DNA of 64,000 nucleotides from Amaranthus tricolor (taxonomy: Eukaryota > Streptophyta > Magnoliopsida > Caryophyllales > Amaranthaceae). A program made the position numbers and the translations under genes. Below the pieces are notes generated by a model. It searched no databases. It worked only from the letters and a program-made list of their open reading frames with translations, and was not told the origin of the DNA. The stretch lies in contig NC_080056.1 in assembly GCF_026212465.1 (NCBI RefSeq), forward strand, positions 21,048,017 through 21,112,016, in the 5' to 3' direction. Of this stretch, positions 10,758 through 24,300 are shown in pieces (positions within the stretch are counted from its first letter, which is position 1; every line of letters starts with the position of its first letter).

Positions 10758-13700
10758 AACTCTATTTCAACCATCATAAATAATAGTTAAAGAGCATAAG
10801 TGCATTTTAATAGAATTAAAACACTCCATAAATAAAAATAGGGATATTCTATATGGTAGACACGAAGTATGGCAAAAGGCTAGTGGTAGCAAATCTTTAA
10901 AAAATTTTCACAAAACAACACTATACTTTTGAACATTAAGCTACAGTATCATAATGAAGCAAAAAATATTTATTTTCCGTTATCTTAAGAAATTACCTTT
11001 AGAACCTTGTGTATTTTATCAAAACACAGTAACTCTTTCTCCTTCATCCATCTTCCTCCTCTTACATTTATCCTCTTTCATCAATTTTCAAAATCCTTTA
11101 ACCATGTCTTTAAATTCCGTTAGATGCAGATGTAATAATGGTGATGCAAGCCATAAACAACAAAAGGTACCAAGACTTTTCAAGCAACCCAAACGCAACG
11201 GGATTGTTCTAGAGCGTAGCATTTTCAAAAGATTTATAGCTTGATGTTGTCAACTTAAGGTAATTGGTATCCTAGTGTAATAGACTTGCTTAAAGCAGAA
11301 AAAGAAGGCAAGTATGGGTCTGATTGTAGCAGCACGAATCTGATCACCTTAAACAAAATACTTTTTTCTCACACAAGGGAAGACTTTTGACTAATTACTC
11401 GGGTTATATCAACCTCACACCAAAAGTCTAAGCAAACTAATTAAAGTTATATAAATAAATAATTAAATGGATGAAATAATTTTACAAAAATTTACACAAA
11501 TGTCCTTTTTCAAGAGAAAGTTATTTAGAGTGACAACAAGAACTATGTAGTATCAGCAACCACGACTGAATAGTACACCAAACAATATAACCTTTATAGC
11601 ACCAAAAAGGGACTCCATATAGTACATCAGACTTCACATAAGTCAGAACAGACGGTAGGAAACGAGTCAGCTATTAAGTAAAAACTTGCCAGGAATTATA
11701 CAAGTATAGAAATATATGCATTGCAATAAGTAATATGCATAAATAAGTGCATCAACATAAATGATATGCAAGGTATTATGTAGTATAAGGAATTCCTTTG
11801 TATTATATATAACTTCTAGTTCTTTTTCTTGTGTACAAGGGCATGATTTACTAATACTTCTGCTTGAGCGTTAGGGCGTAAAATCCAATTATTTATTAAA
11901 TGAATGCAATATATATGATCTTTGATTGATATATGTAAGTGCATGTTAGGATAAGGTAAACCAAAACCCTTAACTTAGTGGGAGTCATCACTCCTCCAGT
12001 ACAATATTGCTCGAGCCACAAGTCAGGTTAAATAACTTTACTGTGTTCGCGGTATTTTACGTGCCGAAAAATACGTCCCACGTTTTTTACATGCCGGAAG
12101 CATGCATGGTTCGGCATTTCCTTACTATCAAGCCTTTTTTTTATCATGATACTGTTTTCAGATAAATGCAACATTACACTAGCGCATATAATATCAAAAT
12201 TTTTATAAAAATGTATATTTAGGTCCATAATTTATTTCAAACATAGTAATAAAGTTTACAATATTCTTACAATTATAACCACTTATTTAATAAGTTTAAG
12301 CCATTTAAACAAATTTATTTTGTACCTTTGGAAACTCATTGACACATAACTAATTTTCTACAAAACATTTAAAGAAAATTTCAATTGAATGTTATTTTAG
12401 ACATTCGTGCGGTCGTAACGACTGGTCATATGCCTCATTCTGAACTCAAACAAAGAAGATATGGCCAAAACATGAATTGATTGAAAAACTGAAAACTACT
12501 TTGTCGTGGGTTGCGATTTTTACACATTTGGACAACATCAACATCCCAAATTCGAATCAATATTCACACACAATCAAACCAACACAAAACTTATTCTAAA
12601 TTCAACAAAGAACACAACAATCCCAATCATAATTCAAGCTTAGACATAAATTTAACTCAATGAAATACTTGATATCAAAATAGTTTTGCTTAAATAACTT
12701 TTATCAAACATTGCAATCAAAAGAATAACATTATGATATAACTTGATCAAACCTCCTATATGGACTTTAAATCAAGTTACACCACACCTTTTAAATACTT
12801 TAAAGAGGATCATTGGTTAAAGTTCTACCTCAAATAGCAACTCCACAAAAAGTTTTGAGAAAAAAAAAACCATAAGTATGTACTTGAAAATGACCATGGA
12901 TGACTTCCTCGTAAATTTTTGGTTTACTCCCAACCCGAACAAACTCGAATTTCTACTTTAATCCACCCAATAAACCCAATAAAAAGCTTATATGATGCCG
13001 AAACCATATTAAAAAATTATCCAAATTAATTCCAAAGCTTTTGATCCCAATTTACAAATTCCATAATGGTTTCAGGATACCACATTACTAAAATAGGTAT
13101 AACTCACTTATACGGAAACTAAATGGGACGATTTAAGTGGCTACGCGATCGTGACTTAGATTTTTACAATCTAAATACATACACCAAAATCAAAAACAAA
13201 CATAAAAGTACCGAAATTGAAAAACCAGAAAGATCGATTTTTAACTAAAATTTTAGAACATAAATATCCCCAATTTGAACTTCACTTGATGGTAATCAAT
13301 TATCAATTGAACCCCAATTCAATTGTAGAAAAACAAATACCTAATAAATAATCCTAAACATTTGGTTAAAAGAACACCCAATTGAAATCCAAACTTAAAC
13401 AATTAATAATCAATTTTTCTAACTTTCAACTCAGATTTTAGGACACCCTATTAGTATTTTGGGCATAACTTTCTCATACGAATTCGTTTTGAGATGATTT
13501 AAGTGTCTACGCGTTCACGACTCAATGCTTGACAACTGTCATTTCTACTATAAAACCTTAAAAATGATAAGAATATGCTCGAAAATGGCGGACAACAGAG
13601 GGGACAAAAACTTATTAAATGAATTAAGTTTGTTATTTGCCTTTCTTTGTAATGGAATAAAGATAAATATAATGAGATACCAATGGTACAGCATGAACTA

Positions 13701-14365
13701 AATGAGATGATCTGAATCTTGTTTCTTGATTTTGTGAGTAGAGAAATGGAAAAGTGATGTTCCTTTTCAGAATTTTATTATTCAAAAAAAACATAAATAG
13801 AGAAAAGCACCTTTTGAGATTTTTAGAAATGATGAAGTAAAAACATATATCAAGTTTTTGTTGATGAATAAGATAACTCCGAATCTTTGAATGAATACGG
13901 AATGGAATTAAGCAAAGTTTACACCTAATATCATTTGGTGTCGTGTCACTATAGAGGTTGACATATTTTTTGGTGTCATTTAATGATGCTCAATCTTTAA
14001 CACACAAACACTAATTACACATTTTACATTTTTGTCTTAGTTTATAAAATATGTTTCACTAAATAATTATTGTAGGTAAACTAAAATAATTTCAAATTTT
14101 TAATTTATTCAAACGTCACTTGTAATAAATAAAACTTTAAATACAAGTCAAAATAAATAATAAGACAAATTATCATCTCTAATTTAATATTATTGGGATT
14201 AACTTAACTCGAATTCCAATTTAATTTAATTAGCATTAAAATTTAGTTAGTACTAAAATAATGGTTATTTAATTCTCCTCAACTTCAAAAAATTTCATCC
14301 CAAAATTAAGATACACATCATAAATAACTTGAGATACTGCCCAACTTAATTAATATTAGGCAAAT
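10758..14365. other. Gene-free AT-rich stretch
   Basis: No supported gene. Short ORFs at 10954-11244 and 12028-12228 have no recognisable domain. Two related words (ATAACT..CTCATACG followed by GATTTAAGTG.CTACGCG) occur at about 13090-13150 and 13460-13515, suggesting an old internal duplication. The rest shows nothing I can name. Confidence 0.5.
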
Positions 14366-14661
14366 GTTATATGTAGCCCTAAGGGCTACATATAACCATT
14401 AATGCTAATAAGATTCTTTTATATTTCCCATATAAATCATTAATAAACTTGTTAAAGATTTCATTGAAATTAGTCCATGTACATTTATTATAGGAATTTG
14501 CTAATTTTTATACATATAACCATTAATGCTAATAAGATTCTTTTATATTCCCCATATAAATCATTAATAAACTTGTCAAAGATTCCATTGAAATTAGTTC
14601 ATCTACATTTATTATAGGAATTTGCTAATTTTTATACATAGCCCTTAGGGCTATGTATAAC
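14366..14661. mobile_element. Foldback/MITE-like element with palindromic ends
   Basis: Each end is itself a near-perfect palindrome centred on AGCCCTAAGGGCT (left, 14367-14394) or AGCCCTTAGGGCT (right, 14633-14660), and the two ends are inverted copies of each other over about 29 bp. Between them a 124-bp unit beginning ATAACCATTAATGC occurs twice in direct orientation (14392-14515 and 14516-14639) with only a few mismatches. No coding capacity. A target duplication is not obvious: the flanks are GGCAAAT and AAAGTCC. The family is unassigned. Confidence 0.75.
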
Positions 14662-16781
14662 AAAGTCCTTAATATTATAATTAAGTTGTACTAAAATAAT
14701 AACCGTTACACTGATGGTGTTTTTCTTCGGATGGAATTAAATTGATTTGCTCCTTATGTGTTGCAACACCACCATTAAATTGATTTGCTGCCCAAAGTGC
14801 AGTGGCAGCATTGCTACTTCCTCTTCCAAGCCCGACTATCCTGTAGGAACCTTCAAATAGATTTCTTTGTCATATAAGTGAAACATGAAAATAAAATACA
14901 CAGCATAAGTATAGTTTTCATTATAATGAAATTAGAATGTTGAGTTAGATGAGAAAGTAGGATTTAAGATGACATCCATCAATGAAATTTAAAAGCAGGA
15001 AGATGATCCAATAAATACCATAAAAAAATTTAGATGAGGGAAGTTGGGTATTAATAAGGACATTAATGCCTTTTAAGACAAGTTAACGAAGGACAAATAT
15101 TTTTTGCTTTATAAGTTAGTAAAGCTTAATGTTCAAAAGTACATTGCTATTTTGCGAAAAGTTTTTAGATTTATTATCATTAATTTTTTGCAACAGTTAT
15201 TGCCTACTATGTATATTATCCCTTATAAATGTTGTTAGAGAACGTAGCAAGTGATTTTTGTTTATTAGAATTTTCAAGAGTAATGGATTTCTGATAACGT
15301 AGTGAAGTGTACTTATAAGATAATATTATCATATATTAGTTGAGGTCTAAATACGACATAAGAGGGGTAATTATAATGTACAATACATGATGGCAGTTTT
15401 AGGGTGTTATAATTAAATATGACTGGTGATGTATGATTTCTTGATGGAGATAAGCAGTTGTTAGAAATAATCAAGGGCCTTTTAAGGAAAATAATGAAAT
15501 ATCAATCATGTCAAAATCAATGGTTGCTAACTTTTATTTTTGTCTTATTTTAAACGGTATTTTAGACTTATAATAGATACAAAAAAATTATAAATTCACT
15601 TCTAACATTTAGCCCCACGCGTGAAAAATACTATATGAGAGAGGATCAAGAAAAATGACATCCTTCTTTAATTGAAAATTGAAAACTTTTGAAATCTTCA
15701 TTAATGATAGGAATACAATGTCCAAAAAGTATAGAGATGTCTCGGTTTTAAATTAGTTGCAACTAGGAAGCAAAATATCTGATGATGAACATCTTTAGAA
15801 AGGAGTCGACTTCTATGAAGCTTAGGATGATAATATCTCGGTCCGATGATAGAGTTTGGAGTATTTTAGTCCCAACAATGGGTGTACAAAAATAGTCGAT
15901 CCAAATTATCTAATCCGGAATATCTAGTATCCGCTTTTAAAAACTTTACAATTTTACGAAACAAGATTCGGATTAGAATTTCCATTTTCAAACCAGATAC
16001 CAGATCTGGATCATCGGTTACTAATTCTTACGAACTACCCCTAGGAATAATCACAAAAACTACAATCATGTGAAGGATTTTTCCCTGAAGGTTTAAAAGG
16101 AATATGGATTTGTTGTTTTTGTGGGGAAAGATTTTAAGGTGATTTAGTTAAAAACATAAGGCTGCTTGATAAAGAGCATGCACAGAGTTTACATTGTTAA
16201 TCACAAGTGGAATCAAAACTAAAAATCTCACCCAAAACATCTGACAATTTCTTTGCCCTTAAAAAGTGATTTCAAGACAATCTCTTCTTTAAGAGTGTCT
16301 GAGATAAGATTAGAGTAAAATAATCTAACAAAAAAGGGATGAGTATGGTTACCTGGGTCAACCAAATTTGTCAGACTGAATTAGATAAATTGATGAACAA
16401 TTTCGAATGGTTCAAAAAGAAGAACGCATAATCAGGATTATCAATAATGCATAGTTGTTTCTCTTAAAACACATCAAACATCGAACATATGCAGTGTGAT
16501 TCCAAAACCATTATTTTGGAAGGATTAGAACCGATGAGGGGTTTGCAAAAACAGGTTCTTGGACGGGTGTAGAGAATTTTGAGTTGTCATCACAGTTTTT
16601 CATCCCTTTGTTTTCTTCCCTTTCTTTACACATACCTAAACTTCATATGCACGTAGCTCATATAAAAATTAACATAAACTACTCTCCCTACAAATATGCA
16701 TATCATTTAATTTCTCTTTCGATGATCATGCAACATCATTCAACATGTCAAGTTCTATACGAATATAAGCAAAACGATCAA
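14662..16781. other. Gene-free stretch
   Basis: No supported gene. A short - strand segment at about 14775-14850 could be read as an exon (AG acceptor, open frame containing GLGRGSSNAATALWAA), but no neighbouring exon was found. The ORF at 15882-16073 has no recognisable domain. The part next to 16782 probably belongs to the 3' end of the copia fragment. Confidence 0.4.
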
Positions 16782-17460
16782 GGTTTAAATGGCTTTGTAA
16801 AAATATCAGCTAGTTGTTGTTCCGTTATAACAAAGGATAGAGGTACATTATATTTTCCAACATGATCACGTATAAAATGATGGTGTACCTCAATGTGTTT
16901 TATACGTGAACGTTGCAAAGTATTCTTTATAATACAAATAGCGTTACTTTTATCACACATTATTGGTGAGTCCATAATCTCTAAGTTGTTATCCAAAATA
17001 TTTGTGAGCAATATGCTCCAGTTGCAATGTATTTTGCCTCTGTGGCTACTGAATTCTACATCTTAGAATGCCAAGAGATTAAGGATGTTCCAAGAAATTG
17101 TCATGATCTAGACGTAGTTTTCCTATAAACTTTATATCCAGCATAATTTACATCAAATTTTCGACCTAGGAAAAATTGCTACTACTACGGTGAGACCAAA
17201 GTTTGTAGTCCCATGTAGATATCTAAAAATTCTTTTCACAGTAGTTATATGTGTTCATTTTTAGTAGATTGAAATCTCGCACATAACCAAACACTAAACA
17301 TGATATATGGAGAACAAGCAGTTAAATATAATAATGAACCAATCATACCTCTACATGAAGTTGATCTACATTCTTACCAAAGCAGTATTTGCACCCTTGC
17401 GCTCGTTCATGTTATACTTCTTTATTCTTTAGAAAATCTTTAACATACTATTTGTGGGAC
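16782..17460 (-). pseudogene. Ty1-copia pol fragment (end of RT and RNase H)
   Basis: Read on the - strand, the fragment contains the copia segment upstream of RNase H (HITTVKRIFRYLHGTTNFGL near 17250), then DVNYAGYK and SLISWHSKM, then VATEAKYIATGAYCSQI (about 17000-17050). The RNase H end follows (CDKSNAICIIKN, HIEVHHHFIRDHV, LADIFTKPF at 16782-16960). These are in order but in different frames, with stops between them. No integrase or gag is left on this side. The right-hand continuation is interrupted by the CACTA element at 17846, and an LTR-like piece of similar type lies beyond it at 25945-26100. Confidence 0.85.
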
Positions 17461-17845
17461 CCCGTGCTTCACACCCGGTCTCCTAAGATATACTATCGTA
17501 TTTCATGACACAATGCCATAAAAATCTGAAAAATGGTTGTGTTGAATATAGGTGAAATTGGATCATTAGAATTAAAAATGTACAAAACATTCCAAATAAT
17601 GCACTTGGAAATATAATTGACGCAACTACAAAAGCTTGCTTCAACAATTTATCATTGCTACAATAATCCCAAGTGAAACAACCAAATGAAGTAGACCCAA
17701 CACCTGATACATCAATAAAGACCAATTCATCATAAAAATTTTTGGCCAATTAGCCAGACCAAAAATAATTAGGCAAAACTTATTTCACCAAATATCTTTA
17801 CTGACAGATTATATAACATTCTCTGAGATTGTACTTATCAACATA
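17461..17845 (-). other. Possible remainder of the older copia element
   Basis: Between the pol fragment and the CACTA element lies 385 bp with one 88-codon - strand frame (17483-17749) of no recognised family. It begins near TGTGGGACCCCGTG (17453), which could be an LTR edge. I infer that this belongs to the element split by the CACTA insertion, but it has no partner to prove it. Confidence 0.3.
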
Positions 17846-18010
17846 CACTAGTGGAAAAAACCTCATTTGTTGCAGTTTTTTGGCCATTATTTGCTGCGGT
17901 TTTGGTCCCAAGCAATAGTGATAGCCTATTTTAAATGCTGCGGTTTATAACCGCTGCAAAAAAGGGCATATTTGCTGCGGTTTTAGGGGCTGACAGCAGC
18001 AAATAGTTAA
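17846..18010. repeat. CACTA left terminal and subterminal repeats
   Basis: The 15-bp terminal repeat is followed by four copies of a TTTGCTGCGGTTTT-like motif, one of them in an inverted pair (CTGCGGTTTATAACCGCTGC). Such arrays are the binding sites of TnpA-type proteins in this superfamily. Confidence 0.85.
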
Positions 18011-18249
18011 TTGTTTTTTTCTTTTTTCGTTTTATACTAATAATAATCCAATAATAATGTACAATGTAATAACAATGATTAATCCAATAATAATCCAATG
18101 ATAATCACAAATAATCACCAATAATCTCTTTGGAATAATAAACTCTCGATCGTATATATAATATAATATTATGTACGTACATATATATATAATATACATT
18201 AAAGTTCAAAACAATATATACTAATTACAATTTATCAAGGACAAAAATT

Positions 18250-21029
18250 AGTAAGATACACGGCAATGTTATCTTTTAATTCGCGCATCTCTCCACTTCT
18301 CAGAGGGCGTGTTTCCCTCGGAATGTCGTATAAAACCTATAATGTAATATAAAATTAAAAGATTAATAAACATTAGATTTTACCAATAATAATAATTTAA
18401 GAACGTAACAAATACTTACGGCATCTATATTTTCGACTCCAACCTCCTTCACGGATTTTAAGATATCGTCCATATATTTGAGAGTGAAGTAGCCGCAATC
18501 AACGGAATTAGAAGGTTGTCAAGAAAATAGATGTTAGCGCCAAAAAAGCATAAAAACGCATAAAATCGCAACTTAATACGTAATTTCTAGAATATGACTA
18601 TGATTTTAAATTCTAACCACTTCAACACAATAATATATAAGAAATAGTGTTGTCTGCCATGTTTCGTGCAAAACAAACCAAGTTTGAGCTACTTAATGCG
18701 CAAAAGTGCCAAAAACGCTTTAAAACCCTTATAATCGCAACTTAACACGTAATTTCTAGCATATGACAATGATTTTCATTTCTAACCACTTCAACATAAT
18801 AATATATACCAAATAGTGTTGTGTGCCAAGTTTCGTGCAAAACAAACCAAGTTTGCGCAAAAGTGCCAAAAACACTTAAAAACGCATAAAATCGCAACAT
18901 AACACGTAATTTCTAGCATATGACTATGATTTTCAATTCTAACCACTTCAACACAATAATATATACCAAATAGTGTTGTGTGCCATGTTTCGTGCAAAAC
19001 AAACCAAGTTTGAGCTACTTTATGCGCAAAAGTGCCAAAAACGCTTTAAAACCCTTAAAATCGAATTTGTGTACCTTTATTGCTGTCCATTTTGGAAATG
19101 TGGCTCTGGATGTAGAACCCATTTGTCCACGCACTTTTTTCATTGTGCTGAAACGCATGGGAAAAGTAATACTATTTATATCTATATAACACTTAATTAA
19201 ATCAAATTGGTAAAATAATTAATATTACTTACGCATTCAACAACGCTTTAAATTTTGTGTTGCGAGGCGGGCTTTGAGGTTTTTGTTATGAGTCGAAGAC
19301 GTGCACAGTGTTCGTTAAAGGACATAGGACCAAAAGTATACAATGCAAACTACAAACACAAATTTAAAATCAACAAATTAGAGATTAGGTGACTTTAAAA
19401 ATCAAAATATAAGTTCAATTTCAAAAATAAAACTTACTCTTCCATATATGGAGCCAGAATGAACGTGTGTTTAGATGTAAGGGAATTAGTCAAAGCAGTC
19501 GCAATATATGCTCTGACGTCATTTGGATCATTTACACATTTAGTACCCAAAATCGACTCAGGAGAAAACCATCCAATTTTTATTGGAGGTTCGCAAGAAT
19601 TCAGCTCCTCGTAAGCCGCACTAAACTCACGAATAAGAAAATTTTATTAGTAATTCGGTTATTAAAACAATTAAAAAACAATGCCTAACTTGTAAGATAA
19701 TGAGCATCACCTCATGTAGACATGGATAAGAGCTACGTTCAGCATCTCTCCTCTCAAAAATTGCCCAATGTCACTAGGACCAATAATTACAAACGGGCTT
19801 TCTGAAAAGCAGAATTGGTCCTTCTACAGGTTTAGAAAGATTGGGTCCTCCTCATGCAGGCGAGATGCACAAGTGTGCAGCCATTTGCAATCTTGAGAGA
19901 GATTGTTTAGCTCCGCATCAGTCAAAATTGGAGTGCTTGGCATCAACTTTGACCTAGTCGACACCTTTGCTGAGGAACCGATCTCTCTCCAAGATCTCTT
20001 TGGACTCTTTTGCTATTTCAATTTATACAATAAAATTAGTGTAAGCATGCAATTAAAAAATAAAAATAAATAAGGTACAAATGATTCTTACCATGTTAGT
20101 GAATCGGACCCAAGCATATGGCCATGTGACGAAACTACCTAGGGCGTCTAATAGTCTCTCAAGGCTCCATTCTGGCATTGGAACCGGGAGTGAGAAATCT
20201 TCAAACCCCTTTACAATAGTTTCCACGGTCACACTGATGTGGCCACTTATAACAAGCATCGAATGCACTGTTTGACCCTCTTTGGTTGTTTGGGCCACAC
20301 CATATGCAACCTCAGTTAAGTCGCCATCACGAGCAACACCTAACTGAGGCAGCAAAAGAGAACAAGGAGTCGCCTCCTGAAAATTATTTCGTTTAGTATA
20401 ATAAGCATCATAATAAAATATTAAAACGCATTGCAATTTAAATTAATAAGTGCTTATATATTTAAACACTGTGTACCCGTAGCACTGGATTTTGAGCAAC
20501 GGAGTTTATGGTCTCCGGTGTGGGGTTTTCCCCTTCAGGGAAAGTAATGGGTAGGGGTGCTACGGGGGTAATGGGCTCGGGTGTTGGCTCAATCAGGTTT
20601 GCCAAGTCAACAATGGGTGCTCCCATCTTCTACAAAAAAGATTCTACAAAAAAAAAGTTATATTTATTACTTTCAGTTAAATTAATTTTAAAATGAAACT
20701 AAATGAGTAAAAATAGTAAAGTTTCTTACCACAGTATCATTCCATGGAAAGTTCTTCAAACCCTCTGGAACCTCGTTCTATGCGTGCAATATGGAAATCT
20801 TGCAGATACATAGGCCCGCTTGTTTTCCATATTGCCTACGCTATTTTCCGCAAGGTTGACCCAATGTATTGTATTCCAAATGCATGGGTTCTATGACTTT
20901 GAGGTTTTTCGTAGGACCTAGCCCTTTTCTTTTCTTACTGGTAGTGGGAGCATCCATTGGTGGGGCGTCTTCAGTCTCAAAATCATTGTCAATTGGTGGA
21001 GCGTCTTCAGCCACACGCTCGTGTCTCAC
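18250..21029 (-). pseudogene. CACTA second gene: DUF8039-like plus Ulp1-like peptidase
   Basis: Exons on the - strand follow the order seen in plant CACTA second genes. KRKGLGPTKNLKVIE and NTLGQPCGK (20850-20970) match the Transposase_24-type start. A Pro-rich linker (20470-20628) precedes a DUF8039-like part (GHISVTVETIVKGFEDF, DALGSFVTWP; 20090-20340). The C48 (Ulp1/SUMO-protease-like) region is spread over small exons: TFILAPYMEE (about 19450), an FDS aspartate segment (about 19290), ATFPKWTAIK (about 19110) and the catalytic cysteine segment SVDCGYFTLKYMDDIL (about 18480-18520), so the nucleophile is kept. Frame breaks near 20850 and 19290 suggest decay, though some could be misjudged splice sites. 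Confidence 0.65.
18540..19060. repeat. Tandem repeat of about 155-170 bp in a CACTA intron
   Basis: Three successive units share the words ATATGACTATGATTTT, CTAACCACTTCAACA, AATATATACCAAATAGTG and TTTCGTGCAAAACAAACC; anchors fall at about 18590, 18760 and 18917. A fourth, separate copy lies at 21178-21300 in another intron of the same element. It sits between the Ulp1 exons that encode FPKW and DCGY. Confidence 0.85.
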
Positions 21030-21320
21030 AATTTGGTTCTCTTCACTGTCGTAACTACGATGCTCATTATTCGAGGTCTAAATCTCGTGGACAATTTTGC
21101 CTCTAAATAGATGCATTGTATATCAGTACCTAAAAGAGTATGAATAGAAATATATTAGAACATAAGTTAAGTAATATTAAGCATATGACTATGATTTACA
21201 ATTCTAATACGTTCAACACAATAATATATAACAAATAGTGTTCTGTGCAAAGTTTCATGCAAAACAAACCAAGTGCCAAGAAAACTTTTAAAAGCTTTAA
21301 ATTCATACCTTGTGAATCAC

Positions 21321-24300
21321 TTAATTCAAATGTATTCCTTCTGTGTGATCTACACGCATATAACCAACATCTACATCATCTACATTATCTTGATCTACTG
21401 ATTTTGGATTGATAAAGGGAGGGGATTCTTCAAAAGCTTCATATTCTTCCTCATCGTCAACATCACCTATACCAAGGATGCTTCTTTTTCCCGGTACAAC
21501 AGTAGACCATTTTTTATCAGACGGGTCTACAATGTAGAATACTTGCTTGGCTTGTGTGGCTAGTATGAATGGCTCCTCATTATCACGCAAACGAGCTAAG
21601 TTTACAAGAGTGAATCCACAAGGGTCGTCATTTTTTATGCATTGTCGATTATTATCTACCCACTTACATTTGAAAAGACTAATATTGAAAGTAGAGTAGT
21701 CAAGCTCCCATATTTCATGTACCCGCCCGTAGTATACCGATTTAGCATCAACCGGCGCTTGATCCTTCGCTTCGCACTCGCGTAAAATGTAGATAACGCC
21801 AAAATAGAAACCCCACTATTCTGTAGATAAGATGATTTCTTGTCTTGACACTCAGTCCAAAATGTGAAGCCATTGACATCGTAACCCTTATATTTGTTGA
21901 CATCATCACGGCACCAAAACCTAACCACTTAATAATTTCGGATACACCCCTTGAGTTCTTCGCATATTACTCGATTATGAAACCAATTAATAAACGTCTT
22001 GTTATGCAACTGCATCAATGCCCTATCCCCTTTAGAAGGATGTTTTGCGCGCAATATATCAAAATGCTCACTCAAAGAAGGATGAACTTTCGAAATATGA
22101 TGCAACACATACAAGTGTGCTTGTAGTAGGCTGTCTCGAGGAGGTGTGACCGATTTGGAGCCAATTGTTCCTTTTCCCTCAAGCCTTCCTTCATGTCTAG
22201 AGGTAGGAAGTCGAATAGCTTTTCCATGGCCAAATACTCGGCTATAAAGTTACTAATCTCATCGCTCACAGTGCCTTGAATCATACTCCCCTCGGGTTGT
22301 GCTGGATTCCTCACCTTGTTTTATAAAACACCCATGTGTCTTTCAAAAGGATAACACCACCATAAAAAAACTGGACCCAAAAGCTTGATCTCACGAACGA
22401 GATGGACAATAAGATGAACCATTATGTCAAAGAAAGAAGGTAGAAAATACATCTCAAACTTGCATAAAGTTACAATCACGTCGATTTGAAATGCATCAAG
22501 TTTAAAGGGATCAAGAACTTTGCTACAAATTGTGTTGAAAAACGAACATAGCTCAGTAGTAGCATATCTCACATGTTTTAGCAGTATTCCACGGATTGCA
22601 ATTGGTAAGAACACTTGCATCATTACATGGCAATCGTGAGATTTCATGCTTCCCAACTTCAGCTCACCATTTAGGCTCACAAATCTCTTCATGTTTGATG
22701 AGTACCCAGACCTTAATGCCATACAAACACTCATAAAATGTCCGCTTCTCTGCTTTAGACAATGTGTAGCAAGCTGGAGTAAAATAAAGTTTGTCATTAG
22801 TCATCTTCTTCTTACTGCCACCATCTTCATCAGCTCTATTTCTTTTCTTACTCACCTTAACATGTGCCCACAACTCCGGACGAAGACCCTTACATTCAAA
22901 CCAATCTCGCACGACCCTAACATCCTTTATCTTACCCGGAATGTTCATGAGAGTTCCGAGTATGGCATCGCATACATTTTTTTTATATGCATAACGTCAA
23001 GACAATGCTTAACCTGTAGATCTCTCCAATATGGAAGCTTCCAAAAGATTGATTCTTTTTTCCATAATCGGTCTTCACCCCCTTGCACTTGCCCCGTTTT
23101 ACCAAATACAGTCTCAACTCCCTTAACCTGTTCATAAACCTCATAACCGGTCAACGATCGATAAGCTACACGGTCCTCAACCTCCCCGTTGAACAACTTT
23201 TTCTTCTTACGATATTGGTGGTCTCGTGGGAGGAACTTTCGATGGTGCATGAATACGTGTTTGCACTTAGGAATCCACGTGGATTCCATGTCATCGATAC
23301 ATATTGGGCATGCTTTCTTCCCTTTGTTCTTATACCTCGATAAGTTGCCATATGCCGGAAAATCATTAACGGTGCATAAAAGCATTGCACGCAAGGTGAA
23401 CTCATCATTAGCATATGCATCAAACACTGAAACGCCTTCATCCCACATCTTTCTCAAATCCTTAGCGAGAGGTGCAACATATACATCTATGTCATTGCTA
23501 GGTTGTTTAGGACCCGAGATAAGAAGCGCAAGTATAATGTACTTACGCTTCATACACAACCAAGGTGGCAAATTATAGATCACTAAAAGTAGCGTCCAAG
23601 TACTATGTTGAGAACTAAGATTGCCGAATGGGTTCATTCCATCCGTACACAGTCCGAGCCTTAAATTACGAACCTCATCCCCAAAATTCTTATGCAACCT
23701 ATCAATACTCTTCCACTCCGGAGAATCAGATGGATGTGTGAGCAAGTGACCTTTCTTCACCCTATCTACATGCCTCCTCAAATTTAACGCATCTTTCTTT
23801 ATAGAAAACAAGCGCTTGAATCTAGGTATTATTGGAAGATACCACAATAGCTTAGCCGGGGGCCCTTTAGCATCCTGAGCCCCTTTACGCTTGTAGCGCG
23901 AACCCACACCTAGGACACTCTTCTAAGTTCTCGTTTTCATTCCGATACAACACATAATCATTCGGACACGCATGAATCTTCTGGTACTCTAAGCCGAAAG
24001 GACACATGAGCTTTTTGGCATAATATGTCGAATTTGGAAGTTCATTTCCCTCAGGAAGCATCTCACCTAACGCTTCTAATAACGTTGTGAAACTAGCGTC
24101 ACTCTAATTGAACATTGACTTAATGTTGAAAATTGTCAACACTATTGTTAGTTTGGTGAACTTTGTACATCCAGGATACAAAGGCTTTTGAGAAGCCTCT
24201 GTCAAAAAGTCAAAAACACGAGGACGTTTTCCTAACTCATGCTTGACTCCCTCCATCATTTCATCAACACGATCCACATCCTCATCGACATTCTCTTCAT

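Noticed and set aside
10954..11244. Possible GRF-type zinc-finger protein (RCRCNN word)
   Set aside because: Only one Cys pair is present, the rest of the motif is missing and there is no flanking gene structure.
14775..14850. Exon-like - strand piece with GLGRGSSNAATALWAA
   Set aside because: A single short frame with one splice-like end and no neighbouring exon; not enough to call a gene.
18540..19060. CRISPR-like array
   Set aside because: Units are long, contiguous and without spacers, in a eukaryotic transposon intron.
18973..19200. Independent small + strand gene
   Set aside because: Lies in the intronic repeat and on the antisense of a Ulp1 exon; no domain.
22646..23578. Several + strand ORFs of 67-163 codons within the CACTA TnpD region
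   Set aside because: Antisense shadows of the TnpD frame; no domain.
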